Assembly (NCBI RefSeq): GCF_902686445.1
Contig: NC_062220.1
Span: 98,890,143 to 98,954,142, forward strand
Direction: 5' to 3'
Source of the DNA: Sciurus carolinensis
Taxonomy: Eukaryota > Chordata > Mammalia > Rodentia > Sciuridae
Length of the DNA: 64,000 nucleotides
The notes under the pieces were generated by a model. That model saw nothing but the letters and a program-made list of their open reading frames with translations, was not told the origin of the DNA and searched no databases. The first letter of the stretch is position 1; each line of letters begins with the position of its first letter. Positions 50,455 through 59,804 of this stretch are shown piece by piece. Made by a program: the position numbers and the translations under genes.

Positions 50455-51062
50455 GTGTCTATTAAGAGTATACACAATAGTCAAATTGTAGAACCAACCC
50501 AGGTAACTATCAACAGATGATTGGATAAAGAAAACATAGCATGTACACACAATGGGGTTCTACACATCCATTAAGAAGAATGAAATTATGTTATTTGCTG
50601 GTAAATAGATGGAACTGGAGGATATCATGCATGAAATAAGGCAGAATCATAAAGTCAAGGGTCAAAATGTTTTTTTCTTACAGGCAGAAGCTAGAGAAGA
50701 AGGAATTACAAAGGAGGATTTCATCTCATGGCAATGGAAGGGAGAAGAATAGTGTGGAGAAAGGGGATCCAGGGGATGGAGAAAGGGAGGGAAAGGGGAA
50801 GAACTGTAGAATGAAAGCAACCCAATTATGCAAAACACATACAAGAGTATATCACAATGAATCCCACTTTTACCTATAATATAATCTGCCAACTAACAAA
50901 ATAAATAAATAGTAGAGGAAGGGGGTCTATGGAGAGGTAGGAAAAGAGGGGAAGTGCTGGGGAATACAATGGACCAAATTATATTATGTGCATTTGTGCT
51001 TACATCAAAATGAACCCCACTATTACATGTGATTATAATGTACTAATAATTGTTTTTGAACT
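50455..51062 (+). mobile_element. Old L1 3' end, sense orientation
   Basis: The start resembles the end of L1 ORF2: a cagatgattggataaagaaa segment followed by caatggggttctacacatcc and an atagatggaactgga segment, matching the equivalent part of the young ORF2 in sense. A different, purine-rich 3' UTR follows (50690-51060), with paired 'catatacaagagtatatcacaatga' style and 'tacatcaaaatgaacccc' style blocks. No open frame remains. This is a separate and older L1 subfamily. Confidence 0.7.
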
Positions 51063-51460
51063 GTTCCTAAGCGCTTTAGTTATTTAAAGAAGGTATAAAC
51101 TTTGCAAGTCATTAAGCAAAAATTTAATTTTAATTCAGTTAAAAATGAAAAAAGAAGTTAATGTAAACATTTTAGGAATGTGAGGAAAGCACATGATGAA
51201 ATAAAAAAGCTGCCAACATACCTCAGTCACAGAAAGCTAGAAAAGCACTACCTCATGTGTCTGTAAAGACTGTCCTCAACAGTTTGCCTCCCATAGGCTC
51301 CTTAAGACTGAATCTGCTTTCTTGTGCTTCTGGGCCTTCAGGTTGATGTGTGACCTTAAATACTGTACTTCACTTTCTAGTGCCTTTAATGGAATCAACT
51401 TTTTTATTCTTTCCATTTAAAGGAAAAATGCAATACATTGCACTGCATATAACTATATTT

Positions 51461-51474
51461 TGTGAATAGATTTT
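51461..51474. repeat. Target-site duplication of short L1, left copy
   Basis: tgtgaatagatttt, identical to 51682-51695, flanks the short antisense L1 end. Confidence 0.85.
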
Positions 51475-51681
51475 TTAAAATTTATTTATTTATTTTGATT
51501 CATTGTGCACAAATGGGGTACAACTGTTGTTTTCTCTGATTGTACACGAAGTAGAGTCACACCATTTGTGTACTCATACATGTACATAGGGTAAAGATGT
51601 TTGTCTCATTCTGTTATTTTTCCTGCTCCCCCACCCCTCTTTTCCTCTATACAATCCATACTTCCTCCATTCTTGCCTCCC
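51475..51681 (-). mobile_element. Short 5'-truncated L1 3' end
   Basis: Shares the 3' UTR of the young L1: the stretch containing catagggtaaagatgt and the following C-rich hcccctcttttccctctaca-like part recur at about 52165-52260. On the plus strand it starts with an A/T-rich tail (ttttaaaatttatttattta). It is bounded by a 14-bp direct repeat, tgtgaatagatttt. Only about 200 bp was copied, and it is more diverged from the young element, so it is probably an older relative. Confidence 0.85.
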
Positions 51682-51695
51682 TGTGAATAGATTTT
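51682..51695. repeat. Target-site duplication of short L1, right copy
   Basis: Second perfect 14-bp copy. It marks the 5' truncation point of the short L1 at 51681. Confidence 0.85.
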
Positions 51696-51724
51696 AATGA
51701 CATGATTGCTATGGAACGAAAACA

Positions 51725-51965
51725 ATGTTATTGAACATTTGTTGAGTACTTCCCTGCATGTGGAGAATATGCAAGCCCATTATATATACAATTTGTTTCA
51801 TACTTCCCTATATATGGGGTGCATATAAGCATGTTATATGTATAATTTGTTTCATCTCCAGGTCAATTCAACAAGGTGTAAATTATTGTGTCCATTTTAC
51901 AGATGAGAAAAATTGAGACTCGTGTATTGCTAACTGAATGTTAGTATAGCAATTTAGACCAGGTC
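51725..51965 (-). mobile_element. MIR SINE, antisense, enlarged by internal duplication
   Basis: Opens with 'attgaacatttgttgagtac' and later has 'ccattttacagatgagaaaa' and 'ttgagactcg', the order of a reversed MIR. The normal spacing is lengthened by the 54-bp duplication. Confidence 0.65.
51747..51854. repeat. 54-bp tandem duplication inside an MIR-like element
   Basis: Unit 1 (51747-51800) starts tacttccctgcatgtgg and unit 2 (51801-51854) starts tacttccctatatatgg. Both end in caatttgtttcat or taatttgtttcat. Equal lengths, modest divergence. Lies in the middle of an antisense MIR. Confidence 0.85.
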
Positions 51966-52103
51966 TGGATATCTCTAAAATCTGTCCTCTTCTAGCCAAA
52001 AAGTTAGGTTGAATATTGAGAGTTTTTCAACTTACAACTCTAGACTCTAATTTAAAAGTAGCTGAATGTAGTTTTGTTTGAAGATCAGCTAGAAATTATT
52101 TAA

Positions 52104-52119
52104 ATAATGTTCGAATTTC
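52104..52119. repeat. Target-site duplication of young L1, 3'-side copy
   Basis: The 16-bp sequence ataatgttcgaatttc directly abuts the poly(T) strand of the L1 tail. It is identical to 56464-56479. On the L1 sense strand the duplicated site begins after TT with GAAA, close to the L1 endonuclease consensus TT/AAAA. Confidence 0.95.
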
Positions 52120-52159
52120 TTTTTTTTTATTTATTTATTTATTTATTTTTTATTTTTTA

Positions 52160-52332
52160 CGTTTACATAGGGTAATGATGTTTATTTTATTTTTCCCCTC
52201 CCCCCCACCCCTCCCACCCCTCTTTTCCCTCTACACAGTCCTTCTTTCCTTCATTCTTACCGCTCTCCTTAGCCTATCTCTAAACCTAACCCTAAACCTA
52301 ATGCTAGCCCCCCCACCCCCCATTATATGTCC
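52160..52332 (-). other. L1 3' UTR with G-rich polypurine tract and telomere-like heptamers
   Basis: On the L1 sense strand this non-coding tail has runs of G (complement of C runs at 52198-52224 and 52308-52320) and the 20-mer taggtttagggttaggttta (52281-52300). G-rich 3' UTR tracts that can form quadruplexes are a known feature of mammalian L1s. Polyadenylation-type AATAAA motifs lie on the minus strand around 52181-52190. Confidence 0.75.
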
Positions 52333-55300
52333 TCATCCGCTTATCAGCGAGATCATTTGTCCTTTAGTTTTTTGAGATTGGCTTATCTCACTTAGCATGA
52401 TATTCTCCAATTTCGACCATTTGCCTACAAATGCCATAATTTTATCATTCTTCATTGCGGAGTAATATTCCATTGTATAAATATGCCACAGTTTCTTTAT
52501 CCATTCATCAACTGAAGGGCATCTAGGTTGGTTCCACAATCTGGCTATGGTGAATTGAGCAGCAATGAACATTGATGTGGCTGTATCTCTGTAGTATGCT
52601 GATTTTAAGTCCTTTGGGTATAGGCCAAGGAGTGGGATAGCTGGGTCAAATGGTGTTTCCATTCCAAGCTTTCTGAGGAATCTCCACACTGCTTTCCAGA
52701 GTGGCTGCACTAATTTGCAACCCCACCAGCAATGTATGAGTGTTCCTTTTTCACCACATCCTCGCCAACACCTATTGTTGTTTGTATTCTTGATAATCGC
52801 CATTCTAATTGGGGTGAGATGAAATCTTAGGGTAGTTTTGATTTGCATTTCCCTTATTACTAGGGATGTTGAACATTTTTTCATATATCTGTTGATTACT
52901 TGTACATCTTCTTCTGTGAAGTGTCTGTTCATTTCCTTAGCCAATTTGTTTATTGGATTATTTGTATTCTTCGTGTAGAGTTTTTTGAGTTCTTTATAGA
53001 TTCTGGAAATTAGCGCTCTATCTGAGGTATGGTTGGCAAAGATATTCTCCCACTCTGTAGGCTCTCTCTTCACATTTCTGATAGTTTCCTTTGCTGAGAG
53101 AAAGCTTTTTAGTTTGAATCTATCCCAGTTGTTGATTCTTGCTTTTATTTCTTGTGCTATGGGAGTCCTGTTAAGGAAGTCTGATCCTAAGCCAACAAGT
53201 TGAAGATTTGGACCTACTTTTTCTTCTATAAGATGCAGGATCTCTGGTCTGATTCCGAGGTCCTTGATCCATTTTGAGTTGAGTTTTGTGTAGGGTGAGA
53301 GATAGGGGTTTAATTTCATTCTATTGCATATAGTTTTCCAGTTTTCCCAGCACCATTTGTTGAAGAGGCTATCTTTTCTCCATTGCATATTGTTGGAACC
53401 TTTGTCTAGTATGAGAAAATTGTATTTATTTGGGTTTGTGTCCATGTCCTCTATTCTGTACCATTGATCTACCTGTCTATTTTGGTACCAATACCATGCC
53501 GTTTTTGTTACTATTGCTTTGTAGTAGAGTTGAAGATCTGGTATTGCAATACCCCCTGCTTCGCTCTTGCTACTGAGGATTGCTTTAGCTATTCTAGGTT
53601 TTTTATTCTTCCAGATGAATTTCATAATTGCTTGCTCTATTTCTGCAAGGTACATCATTGGGATTTTCATTGGAATTGCATTGAATCTGTATAGCACTTT
53701 AGGTAGTATAGCCATTTTGACGATATTAATTCTGCCTATCCAGGAACATGGGAGATCTTTCCATCTTCTAAGGTTTTCTTGAATTTCTTTCTTTAGTGTT
53801 CTGTAGTTCTCATTGTAGAGGTCTTTCACCTCTTTTGTGAGATTGATTCCCAAGTATTTTATTTTTTTCAATGCTATTGTGAATGGGGTAGTTTTCCTAA
53901 TTTCTCTTTCTGAAGATTCATCACTTATGTATAAAAATGCATTGGATTTATGAGCATTGATCTTGTAACCTGCTACTTTACTGAATTCACTTATGAGTTC
54001 TAAAAGTTTTCTGGTGGAATTTCCAGGTTCCTCTAAATATATAATCATGTCATCAGCGAACAGGGATAGTTTGAGTTCTTCTTTTCCTATTCGTATCCCT
54101 TTAATTTCTTTGGTTTGTCTGATTGCTCTGGCTAGAGTCTCAAGGACGATGTTGAATAGAAGCGGTGAAAGAGGGCATCCCTGCCTTGTTCCAGTTTTTA
54201 GGGGGAACGCTTTCAGTTTTTCACCATTTAGAATGATATTAGCCATGGGCTTAGCGTAGATTGCCTTTATAATGTTTAGGAATGTTCCCACTACCCCAAT
54301 TTTTTCTAGTGTTTTGAGCATGAAGGGATGCTGTATTTTATCAAATGCTTTTTCTGCATCTATTGAAATAATCATGTGATTCTTAACTTTAAGTCTGTTG
54401 ATATGGTGAATGACATTTATTGATTTCCGAATGTTGAACCAACCTTGCATCCCTGGGATAAAACCCACTTGATCGTGGTGCACTATCTTTTTAATACATA
54501 TTTGTATGCGATTTGCTAAAATTTTGTTGAGAATTTTTGCATCGATGTTCATTAAGGATATTGGTCTGAAATTTTCTTTCCTCGATGTGTCTCTGTCTGG
54601 TTTAGGTATCAGGGTGATATTGGCTTCATAGAATGAGTTTGGGAGGGTTCCCTCCTCTTCTATTTCATGGAATAGTTTGAGGAGTATTGGAATGAGCTCT
54701 TCTTTAAAGGTTTTGTAGAACTCGGCTGAGAACCCATCTGGTCCTGGACTTTTCTTTGTTGGTAGGCTTTTGATGACCTCTTCTATTTCATTGCTTGAAA
54801 TTGGTTTATTTAAGTTGTGTATGTCCTCCTCGTTCAGTTTAGGTAGTTCATATGTCTCTAGAAATTTGTTGATGTCTTCGAGGTTTTCTGTTTTGTTGGA
54901 GTATAGATTTTCGAAATAGCTTCTAATTATGTTTTGTATTTCAATCGTGTCTGTTGTGATGTTTCCTTGTTCATTCCGAATTTTAGTAATTTGAGTTTTC
55001 TCCCTCTTTCTCTTTGTTAGTGTGGCTAAGGGTTTATCAATTTTATTTATTTTTTCAAAGAACCAACTATTTATTTTGTTAATTTTTCCGATTGTTTCTT
55101 TTGTTTCGATTTCGTTGATTTCGGCTCTGATTTTAACTATTTCCTGTCTTCTACTACTTTTGGTATTGGTCTGCTCTTCTTTTTCTAGTGCTTTGAGCTG
55201 TAGTGTTAAGTCGTTTATTTGTTGATTTCTACTTCTTTTTTTGAATGCACCCCATGAAATAAATCTTCCTCGAAGTACTGCTTTCATAGTGTCCCAGAGA

Positions 55301-56166
55301 TTTTGATATGATGTGTCTTTGTTCTCGTTTACTTCTAAGAATTTTTTTATTTCCCTCCTGATGTCTTCTATTATCCATTCATCATATAATAGTGTATTAT
55401 TTAGTCTCCAGGTATTGGAGAAGTTTCTGTTTTTTATTCTGTCATTTATTTCTAATTTCAATCCATTATGATCTGATAGAGTACAAGGTAGTATCTCTAT
55501 CTTCTTGTATTTTCTAACAGTAGCTTTGTGGCATAAAATATGGTCTATTTTAGAGAAGGATCCATGTGCTGCTGAGAAGAAAGTGTATTCGTTCTTTGTT
55601 GGATGGTATGTTCTATATATGTCTGTTAAGTCTAAATTGTTGATTGTGTTGTTGAGATCTATAGTTTCTTTATTCAATTTTTGTTTGGACGATCTATCCA
55701 GTGGTGAGAGAGGTGTGTTAAAATCGCCTAGTATTATTGTGTTGTGGTCTATTTGATTTCTGGAATTGAGAAGGATTTGTTTGACGTACGTGGATGAGCC
55801 AATGTTCGGGGCATAGATATTTATGATTGTTATGTCTTGCTGATTTATGCTTCCCTTAAGCAGCATGTAATGTCCTTCTTTATCCCTTCTGACTAGTTTT
55901 GGTTTGAAGTCCACATTATCTGAGATGAGGATGGATACTCCAGCTTTTTTGCTGTGTCCGTGTGCATGGTATGTTTTTCCCCATCCTTTCACCTTTAGTC
56001 TATGGGTGTCTCTTTCTATGAGATGAGTCTCTTGCAGGCAGCATATTGTTGGATTTTTCTTTTTAATCCAATCTGCCAGTCTGTGTCTTTTGATTGATGA
56101 ATTCAGGCCATTAACATTCAGGGTTATTATTGTGATATGATTTGTATTCCCAGTCAATTGACTCAT
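52333..56166 (-). CDS. LINE-1 ORF2 protein (endonuclease/reverse transcriptase), uninterrupted
   Basis: Encodes a 1,277-residue protein, the normal length for mammalian L1 ORF2p (about 1,275-1,280), with no stop or frameshift. ORF2p nicks target DNA and reverse-transcribes L1 RNA at the nick. An APE-type endonuclease fills about residues 1-240: N17 in TLNVNG, E46 in LQETH, D148 and N150 in GDFN, D208, and D232/H233 in SDHN. The reverse transcriptase lies at about 500-770: D603 in [19 protein letters not shown] at 662-671 and FADD with D705/D706. A C-terminal knuckle C1133-x3-C1137-x7-H1145-x4-C1150 is intact. The start is the first ATG after the ORF1 stop, 46 bp downstream of it, as usual for L1. 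All catalytic residues known for the family are present. The element lacks its promoter and most of ORF1, so it is probably not autonomously mobile. It is a transposon gene, not a host gene. Activity is inferred, not shown. Confidence 0.97.
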   Translation of the reverse strand: MSQLTGNTNHITIITLNVNGLNSSIKRHRLADWIKKKNPTICCLQETHLIERDTHRLKVKGWGKTYHAHGHSKKAGVSILISDNVDFKPKLVRRDKEGHYMLLKGSINQQDITIINIYAPNIGSSTYVKQILLNSRNQIDHNTIILGDFNTPLSPLDRSSKQKLNKETIDLNNTINNLDLTDIYRTYHPTKNEYTFFSAAHGSFSKIDHILCHKATVRKYKKIEILPCTLSDHNGLKLEINDRIKNRNFSNTWRLNNTLLYDEWIIEDIRREIKKFLEVNENKDTSYQNLWDTMKAVLRGRFISWGAFKKRSRNQQINDLTLQLKALEKEEQTNTKSSRRQEIVKIRAEINEIETKETIGKINKINSWFFEKINKIDKPLATLTKRKREKTQITKIRNEQGNITTDTIEIQNIIRSYFENLYSNKTENLEDINKFLETYELPKLNEEDIHNLNKPISSNEIEEVIKSLPTKKSPGPDGFSAEFYKTFKEELIPILLKLFHEIEEEGTLPNSFYEANITLIPKPDRDTSRKENFRPISLMNIDAKILNKILANRIQICIKKIVHHDQVGFIPGMQGWFNIRKSINVIHHINRLKVKNHMIISIDAEKAFDKIQHPFMLKTLEKIGVVGTFLNIIKAIYAKPMANIILNGEKLKAFPLKTGTRQGCPLSPLLFNIVLETLARAIRQTKEIKGIRIGKEELKLSLFADDMIIYLEEPGNSTRKLLELISEFSKVAGYKINAHKSNAFLYISDESSEREIRKTTPFTIALKKIKYLGINLTKEVKDLYNENYRTLKKEIQENLRRWKDLPCSWIGRINIVKMAILPKVLYRFNAIPMKIPMMYLAEIEQAIMKFIWKNKKPRIAKAILSSKSEAGGIAIPDLQLYYKAIVTKTAWYWYQNRQVDQWYRIEDMDTNPNKYNFLILDKGSNNMQWRKDSLFNKWCWENWKTICNRMKLNPYLSPYTKLNSKWIKDLGIRPEILHLIEEKVGPNLQLVGLGSDFLNRTPIAQEIKARINNWDRFKLKSFLSAKETIRNVKREPTEWENIFANHTSDRALISRIYKELKKLYTKNTNNPINKLAKEMNRHFTEEDVQVINRYMKKCSTSLVIREMQIKTTLRFHLTPIRMAIIKNTNNNRCWRGCGEKGTLIHCWWGCKLVQPLWKAVWRFLRKLGMETPFDPAIPLLGLYPKDLKSAYYRDTATSMFIAAQFTIARLWNQPRCPSVDEWIKKLWHIYTMEYYSAMKNDKIMAFVGKWSKLENIMLSEISQSQKTKGQMISLISG

Positions 56167-56212
56167 ATTTGTTTTTGACGTGATTTGGTTTCTCCTTTAT
56201 TTGGCTATTCCT

Positions 56213-56463
56213 TTAGGCTAGCGCCTCCTGTTGCTGATTTGCATCGTTGTTTTTCATCTCTTCCTCATGGAATATTTTGCTGAGAATGTTCTGTAATGCT
56301 GGCTTTCTTTTTGTAAATTCCTTTAGCTTTTGTTTATCATGGAAGGATCTTATTTCATCGTCAAATTTGAAGGTAAGTTTTGCTGGGTATAAGATTCTTG
56401 GTTGGCATCCGTTTTCTTTCAGGGCTTGGTATATGTTGTTTCAGGCCCTTCTAGCTTTTAGGG
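56213..56463 (-). pseudogene. LINE-1 ORF1 C-terminal remnant
   Basis: The last 83 codons or so of L1 ORF1, the RNA-binding chaperone protein. It reads in frame from the 5' truncation point to a TAA at 56213-56215. The conserved LYPAKL motif and an HDK segment of the ORF1p C-terminal domain are visible, followed by a charged tail ending ALA. A TGA at 56441-56443 replaces the codon expected for the conserved tryptophan after LKARRA. The fragment therefore lacks a start and also carries a nonsense codon. It can make no functional ORF1p. Confidence 0.9.
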
Positions 56464-56479
56464 ATAATGTTCGAATTTC
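56464..56479. repeat. Target-site duplication of young L1, 5'-side copy
   Basis: Second perfect copy of the 16-bp site. It fixes the L1 5' end at 56463 and lets the empty site be inferred by removing 52104-56463. Confidence 0.95.
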
Positions 56480-57374
56480 AAGAATTTAAACTTAGATTGA
56501 GCCCATATCCTTTCCGGAACAAGTTTGTGCTTTGAAAGTCTATAATTGTGTTTCTATTTTTCAAAAATCCATCAGAAAATGTATTGTTAGGTCATTTTGA
56601 TATTCTCAAGAGCATGTAAGTGTAAATGCACCAAAACATGTGGATTACATTTCCCTCAAGTTGTACTGTTTTCACACATTAACAGAAATGCATTTGGAAG
56701 GGGGAAAAAAGAGAAATGTTTGGGATCTATATGCAGATTTCAATCATCAAAAGACCCAAGATGTTAAGCAGCCACCCTAACTTAGCCCTTTGCTTTGTCT
56801 TTGACCCGGATGCTTTGTCTTTCCAGTAATCTGCTTGTGGCCCTGGGGCTGTGTGGGCAAATTTCCACTTGTGGATTTTGTTTTAAAGTTAGAGCCCGAG
56901 TTTCTTTGAGCAACCTTAATAAAACTGCAAATAATGATTTGTGGGTATAAGAAAGTTAAGATGATTTTTTTTTTTCTGAGCATGTGGTTGATAGCATTGG
57001 AAGAATAAGAGTTTAAAAATCATTTAATGACAAATATTGTGCTTCCATTTACATTAAGGTGCCTAGAGTAGTGGATGACACAGAAAGTAGAATGGTAGTT
57101 GTCAGGAACTGTGTTTCATACAGACTTCCAGTTTGGGAAGATGAAAAAATTCTGAAGATGGTAGACAGTAATTATCGCCTAATAAAATTAGTGTACTCAA
57201 TGCCACTCCCACTTAAAATGGTTGAGACAATATGTTTTATGTTGTGTGTGTGTGTGTGTATCTACAATAAGCATATGATTAGTAAGAAAAATTAGTTTCC
57301 TAACTTCTGTTTTTACCTACGTATATGTATGGTGTGCATACAAGATAGGGTAGACTGGAGAGCATATAGGCAGG
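56480..57374. other. No gene or clear repeat seen
   Basis: Flank of the young L1. AT-rich with a short GT repeat. Confidence 0.5.
57244..57260. repeat. (GT)n short repeat
   Basis: Eight GT units. Confidence 0.85.
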
Positions 57375-57575
57375 GTCAGAGAGATCTGAGATCAAAACCA
57401 TACTTTGCAATTTCTAATTAGAGGTAATTGAAAGTCTAATTTGACTAAAGAGTATCTTTCTTATTTACGGTACAAAGATAAAATACTTACTTCATTACAA
57501 CTTAAAATAATTATAAATAGTATATGCCAAGTGCTTAGCACATAGAAGCAGTAAGTGGAAGCACTCGTGGATAAT
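57375..57575 (+). mobile_element. MIR-like fragment, sense
   Basis: 'tatctttcttatttacggta' and 'atgccaagtgcttagcacat' fit the MIR 3' half. The rest is too diverged to be sure. Confidence 0.4.
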
Positions 57576-57714
57576 TAATAAATTCTTAACAGCATCCACA
57601 GTAGCAAAGAGTCTTAGGTAAAAATAAAACTAGCCACCTTATTAGTTATTTTTCAATCATGAAACATCAAAACAATCATGCATATTTCTCTAAGAATCAC
57701 ACTGGAACAATTTG

Positions 57715-57860
57715 TCTAACAAATGTTTACCTAGCATTTACTCTGTGCCATGTGCTGACTGATAAGCAGCTCAGAAGCAAGGCATATGATGGAGACCAAT
57801 CAAATGAAATGCAGCGAGGACAGGGAGATCCTGAGACTGTTGCTATCACATTGGTGTGAG
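57715..57860 (-). mobile_element. Possible LINE-2 or MIR fragment, antisense
   Basis: 'ctagcatttactctgtgcca' then 'tgatggagaccaatcaaatg' suggest a reversed L2-type repeat. Confidence 0.35.
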
Positions 57861-59624
57861 GCTAAACTGGCCCCTTTATCTTCTAGTTTTCCGACTAGAA
57901 GCTCTGGGATAAATATTTTATACATAAAGTCGACCACATAGTGTAAAAGTGTCCTCACAAAGTAGTTTTCTCTGACAGATCATGCAGGTGAAAATAATAA
58001 TTCAGAGTTCACAGACGAGAGTGTCACAGCTTGTTCAGGGAACATTAGAGGACAACCATGACCAGTGCAGCATTTCCAAAACATACCCCTGAGGACACCC
58101 AGTTTCCTGAATTGGTTAACTATAGTTATTCCTCCAAGAAATGACCATATTGTGACACATCTTTGAGAAACTGCATTAGACAAAGTTCAATGGGTTTTCT
58201 TTACCTTGACATTCTTCAAATCGTTGACATTCTCAGACATGCGTGCGTCTCCAGGAGAGGGGTACAGAATGCCACGTTTCCTTAAGTTATTTGACAATTG
58301 AGCCTTTTCTCCTCCCAGAGCTTTTATGAAAATCCTGAGGAAAAATGATTTGTGGGTTACCCCACCAGGAACACGTGTCCCTTGTAGTTGCATGAGATAA
58401 GGCGTAATGACCATTTACTGGAGAAGTTGGCCAGTTTACACAAATAAAGGGAGAGGAAGCCAAATGAAACTGACTATCCTCCAAGGGTCAGAATTTCTCC
58501 AGATTTTATTTTGTTTTGTTTTGTTTTGTTTTTGTTGTTGTTGTTTTGTTTTGTTTTGTTTTTGTTTTAGCTCAAGGGACCAAGGATCCTGAGGTGTGTT
58601 AGAAGGGGGTCATTTATTGCATGTGGGCTGACCACTCATTAACAGTGGGCAGGAGAGGGTCAACCAGGAGCATGCCCAGGGAGGGCAGTGGAAGTCCACA
58701 TGGCGGAGAGATCATGGAGGGGGCCGGTCTAGGGCTTTCACTCCTGATGGGCTCTGTCCCCATCAGTGAGAATGCCATTTGACAATGAAAAGCATTAATA
58801 AGAAATAGATGGAGGGCAATGCTGAAGTGCAGATCAGGAATAGCTCACACGGTGATGCTCTTGCACTGGAAGCAAAAACTGTCCTGGGATCTGAAGAAAT
58901 CACTTAAGAAGAGAATGCTTTCTCTTCATTGAGCCTCAGTAAAGCTGCACTAGGAGAATTCTGCACAATTGTTCCTACTCTAGCTTAGAAAATGGAGTTG
59001 ATTAAGTGGAAGGCAACTTTAAAATGTGACAAAGATGATGAGGTGATTAAGGGGTAGGATTTAAGTGGCAAGATGTGGAAAAATTAAGATGTGTGACTGA
59101 GTAGCAGTGACAGTGGGGTATATGATAGCTGCCTATAAATACCCAATTAATTGCCTAATGTGGCAAATGAGAAGAAACAGGCTTCAACCACCGAAAGGAA
59201 ACTTGATTTGGAGTATATTAGGGAATCGGTATTTAACAGGAAGGGTGATTTGACTGCCATCACACAGAAAAATCCATTGAGTTATTTGGGTAAAGATTTA
59301 GGATGATACTTCATTTCCTTGTAATATCCTGGTGTCAACAAAGTATATTTTCTTTGAAAAAGATGTATCATTCTTAATGTCTATTCAGAGCAGAAATTGA
59401 AGAATAGAGGAAAACATTTAATTTGCTACAAGTTGTGATTGGTGATCATCTCAGGGTTGCTTTAACCATCCAGGTATGTTTTCCCTTAAGCTGAATTATA
59501 CCAATATCTTTGGTGATATGAATCACAGAAAATCTAGACATTGTGTTATGCTGTTTGTGAAACTATACCTTATCACATAAACCATACCAAGTACATTTGC
59601 CATAAGGAGCACTTGATGAAACTT
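57861..59624. other. Anonymous DNA, possible LTR-like piece
   Basis: Beyond the TTTTG repeat, 58571-58790 is GC-richer ('gggtcatttattgcatgtgg', 'catggcggagagatcatgga'). It could be a retrotransposon piece, but no ends were found. Confidence 0.4.
58504..58571. repeat. (TTTTG)n / (TTG)n simple repeat
   Basis: Pentamer TTTTG repeats with a central TTG run. It generates an artefactual cysteine/phenylalanine-rich reading frame. Confidence 0.95.
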
Positions 59625-59790
59625 TTAGTGAGCTCAACTATGTGTTAGGCGCTTTACAAATATAGTATCTAATCATCATATCAATACTCTGGTATTTGTA
59701 TCCCCATTTTACAGATGAGCAAACTGAGCCTCAGGAGAATTAAATAACCTGATCAAGAACTTGCATTTCATTTTGAGTTACTAAGAAATA
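59625..59790 (-). mobile_element. MIR SINE, antisense
   Basis: 'tatgtgttaggcgctttaca', 'tatccccattttacagatga' and 'gagcaaactgagcctcagga' in reversed MIR order. Confidence 0.7.
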
Positions 59791-59804
59791 AATAAATAAA
59801 TAAA
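59787..59804. repeat. (AAAT)n short repeat
   Basis: Four AAAT units at the end of an MIR-like stretch. Confidence 0.85.

Larger units (their letters stand above)
52120..56463 (-). mobile_element. Young 5'-truncated LINE-1 insertion
   Basis: On the minus strand, in order: the last part of ORF1, a 46-bp spacer, complete ORF2, a purine/G-rich 3' UTR of about 170 bp (52160-52332), AATAAA-type signals near 52181-52190, and a patterned A-rich tail (TAAA repeats, 52120-52159). It is bounded by a perfect 16-bp direct repeat. Truncation lies inside ORF1, so the 5' UTR promoter is absent, which is typical of incomplete target-primed reverse transcription. Intact ORF2 and a perfect duplication indicate a fairly recent insertion. 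Confidence 0.96.

Noticed and set aside
51747..51854. CRISPR-like direct repeats
   Set aside because: Only two diverged copies with no spacer, in mammalian DNA.
52271..52300. Interstitial telomere repeat
   Set aside because: The TTAGGG-like units lie in the L1 3' UTR and are too few and irregular to be a telomere relic.
53464..55756. Plus-strand open frames of 67-88 codons across the L1
   Set aside because: They are antisense shadows of L1 ORF2.
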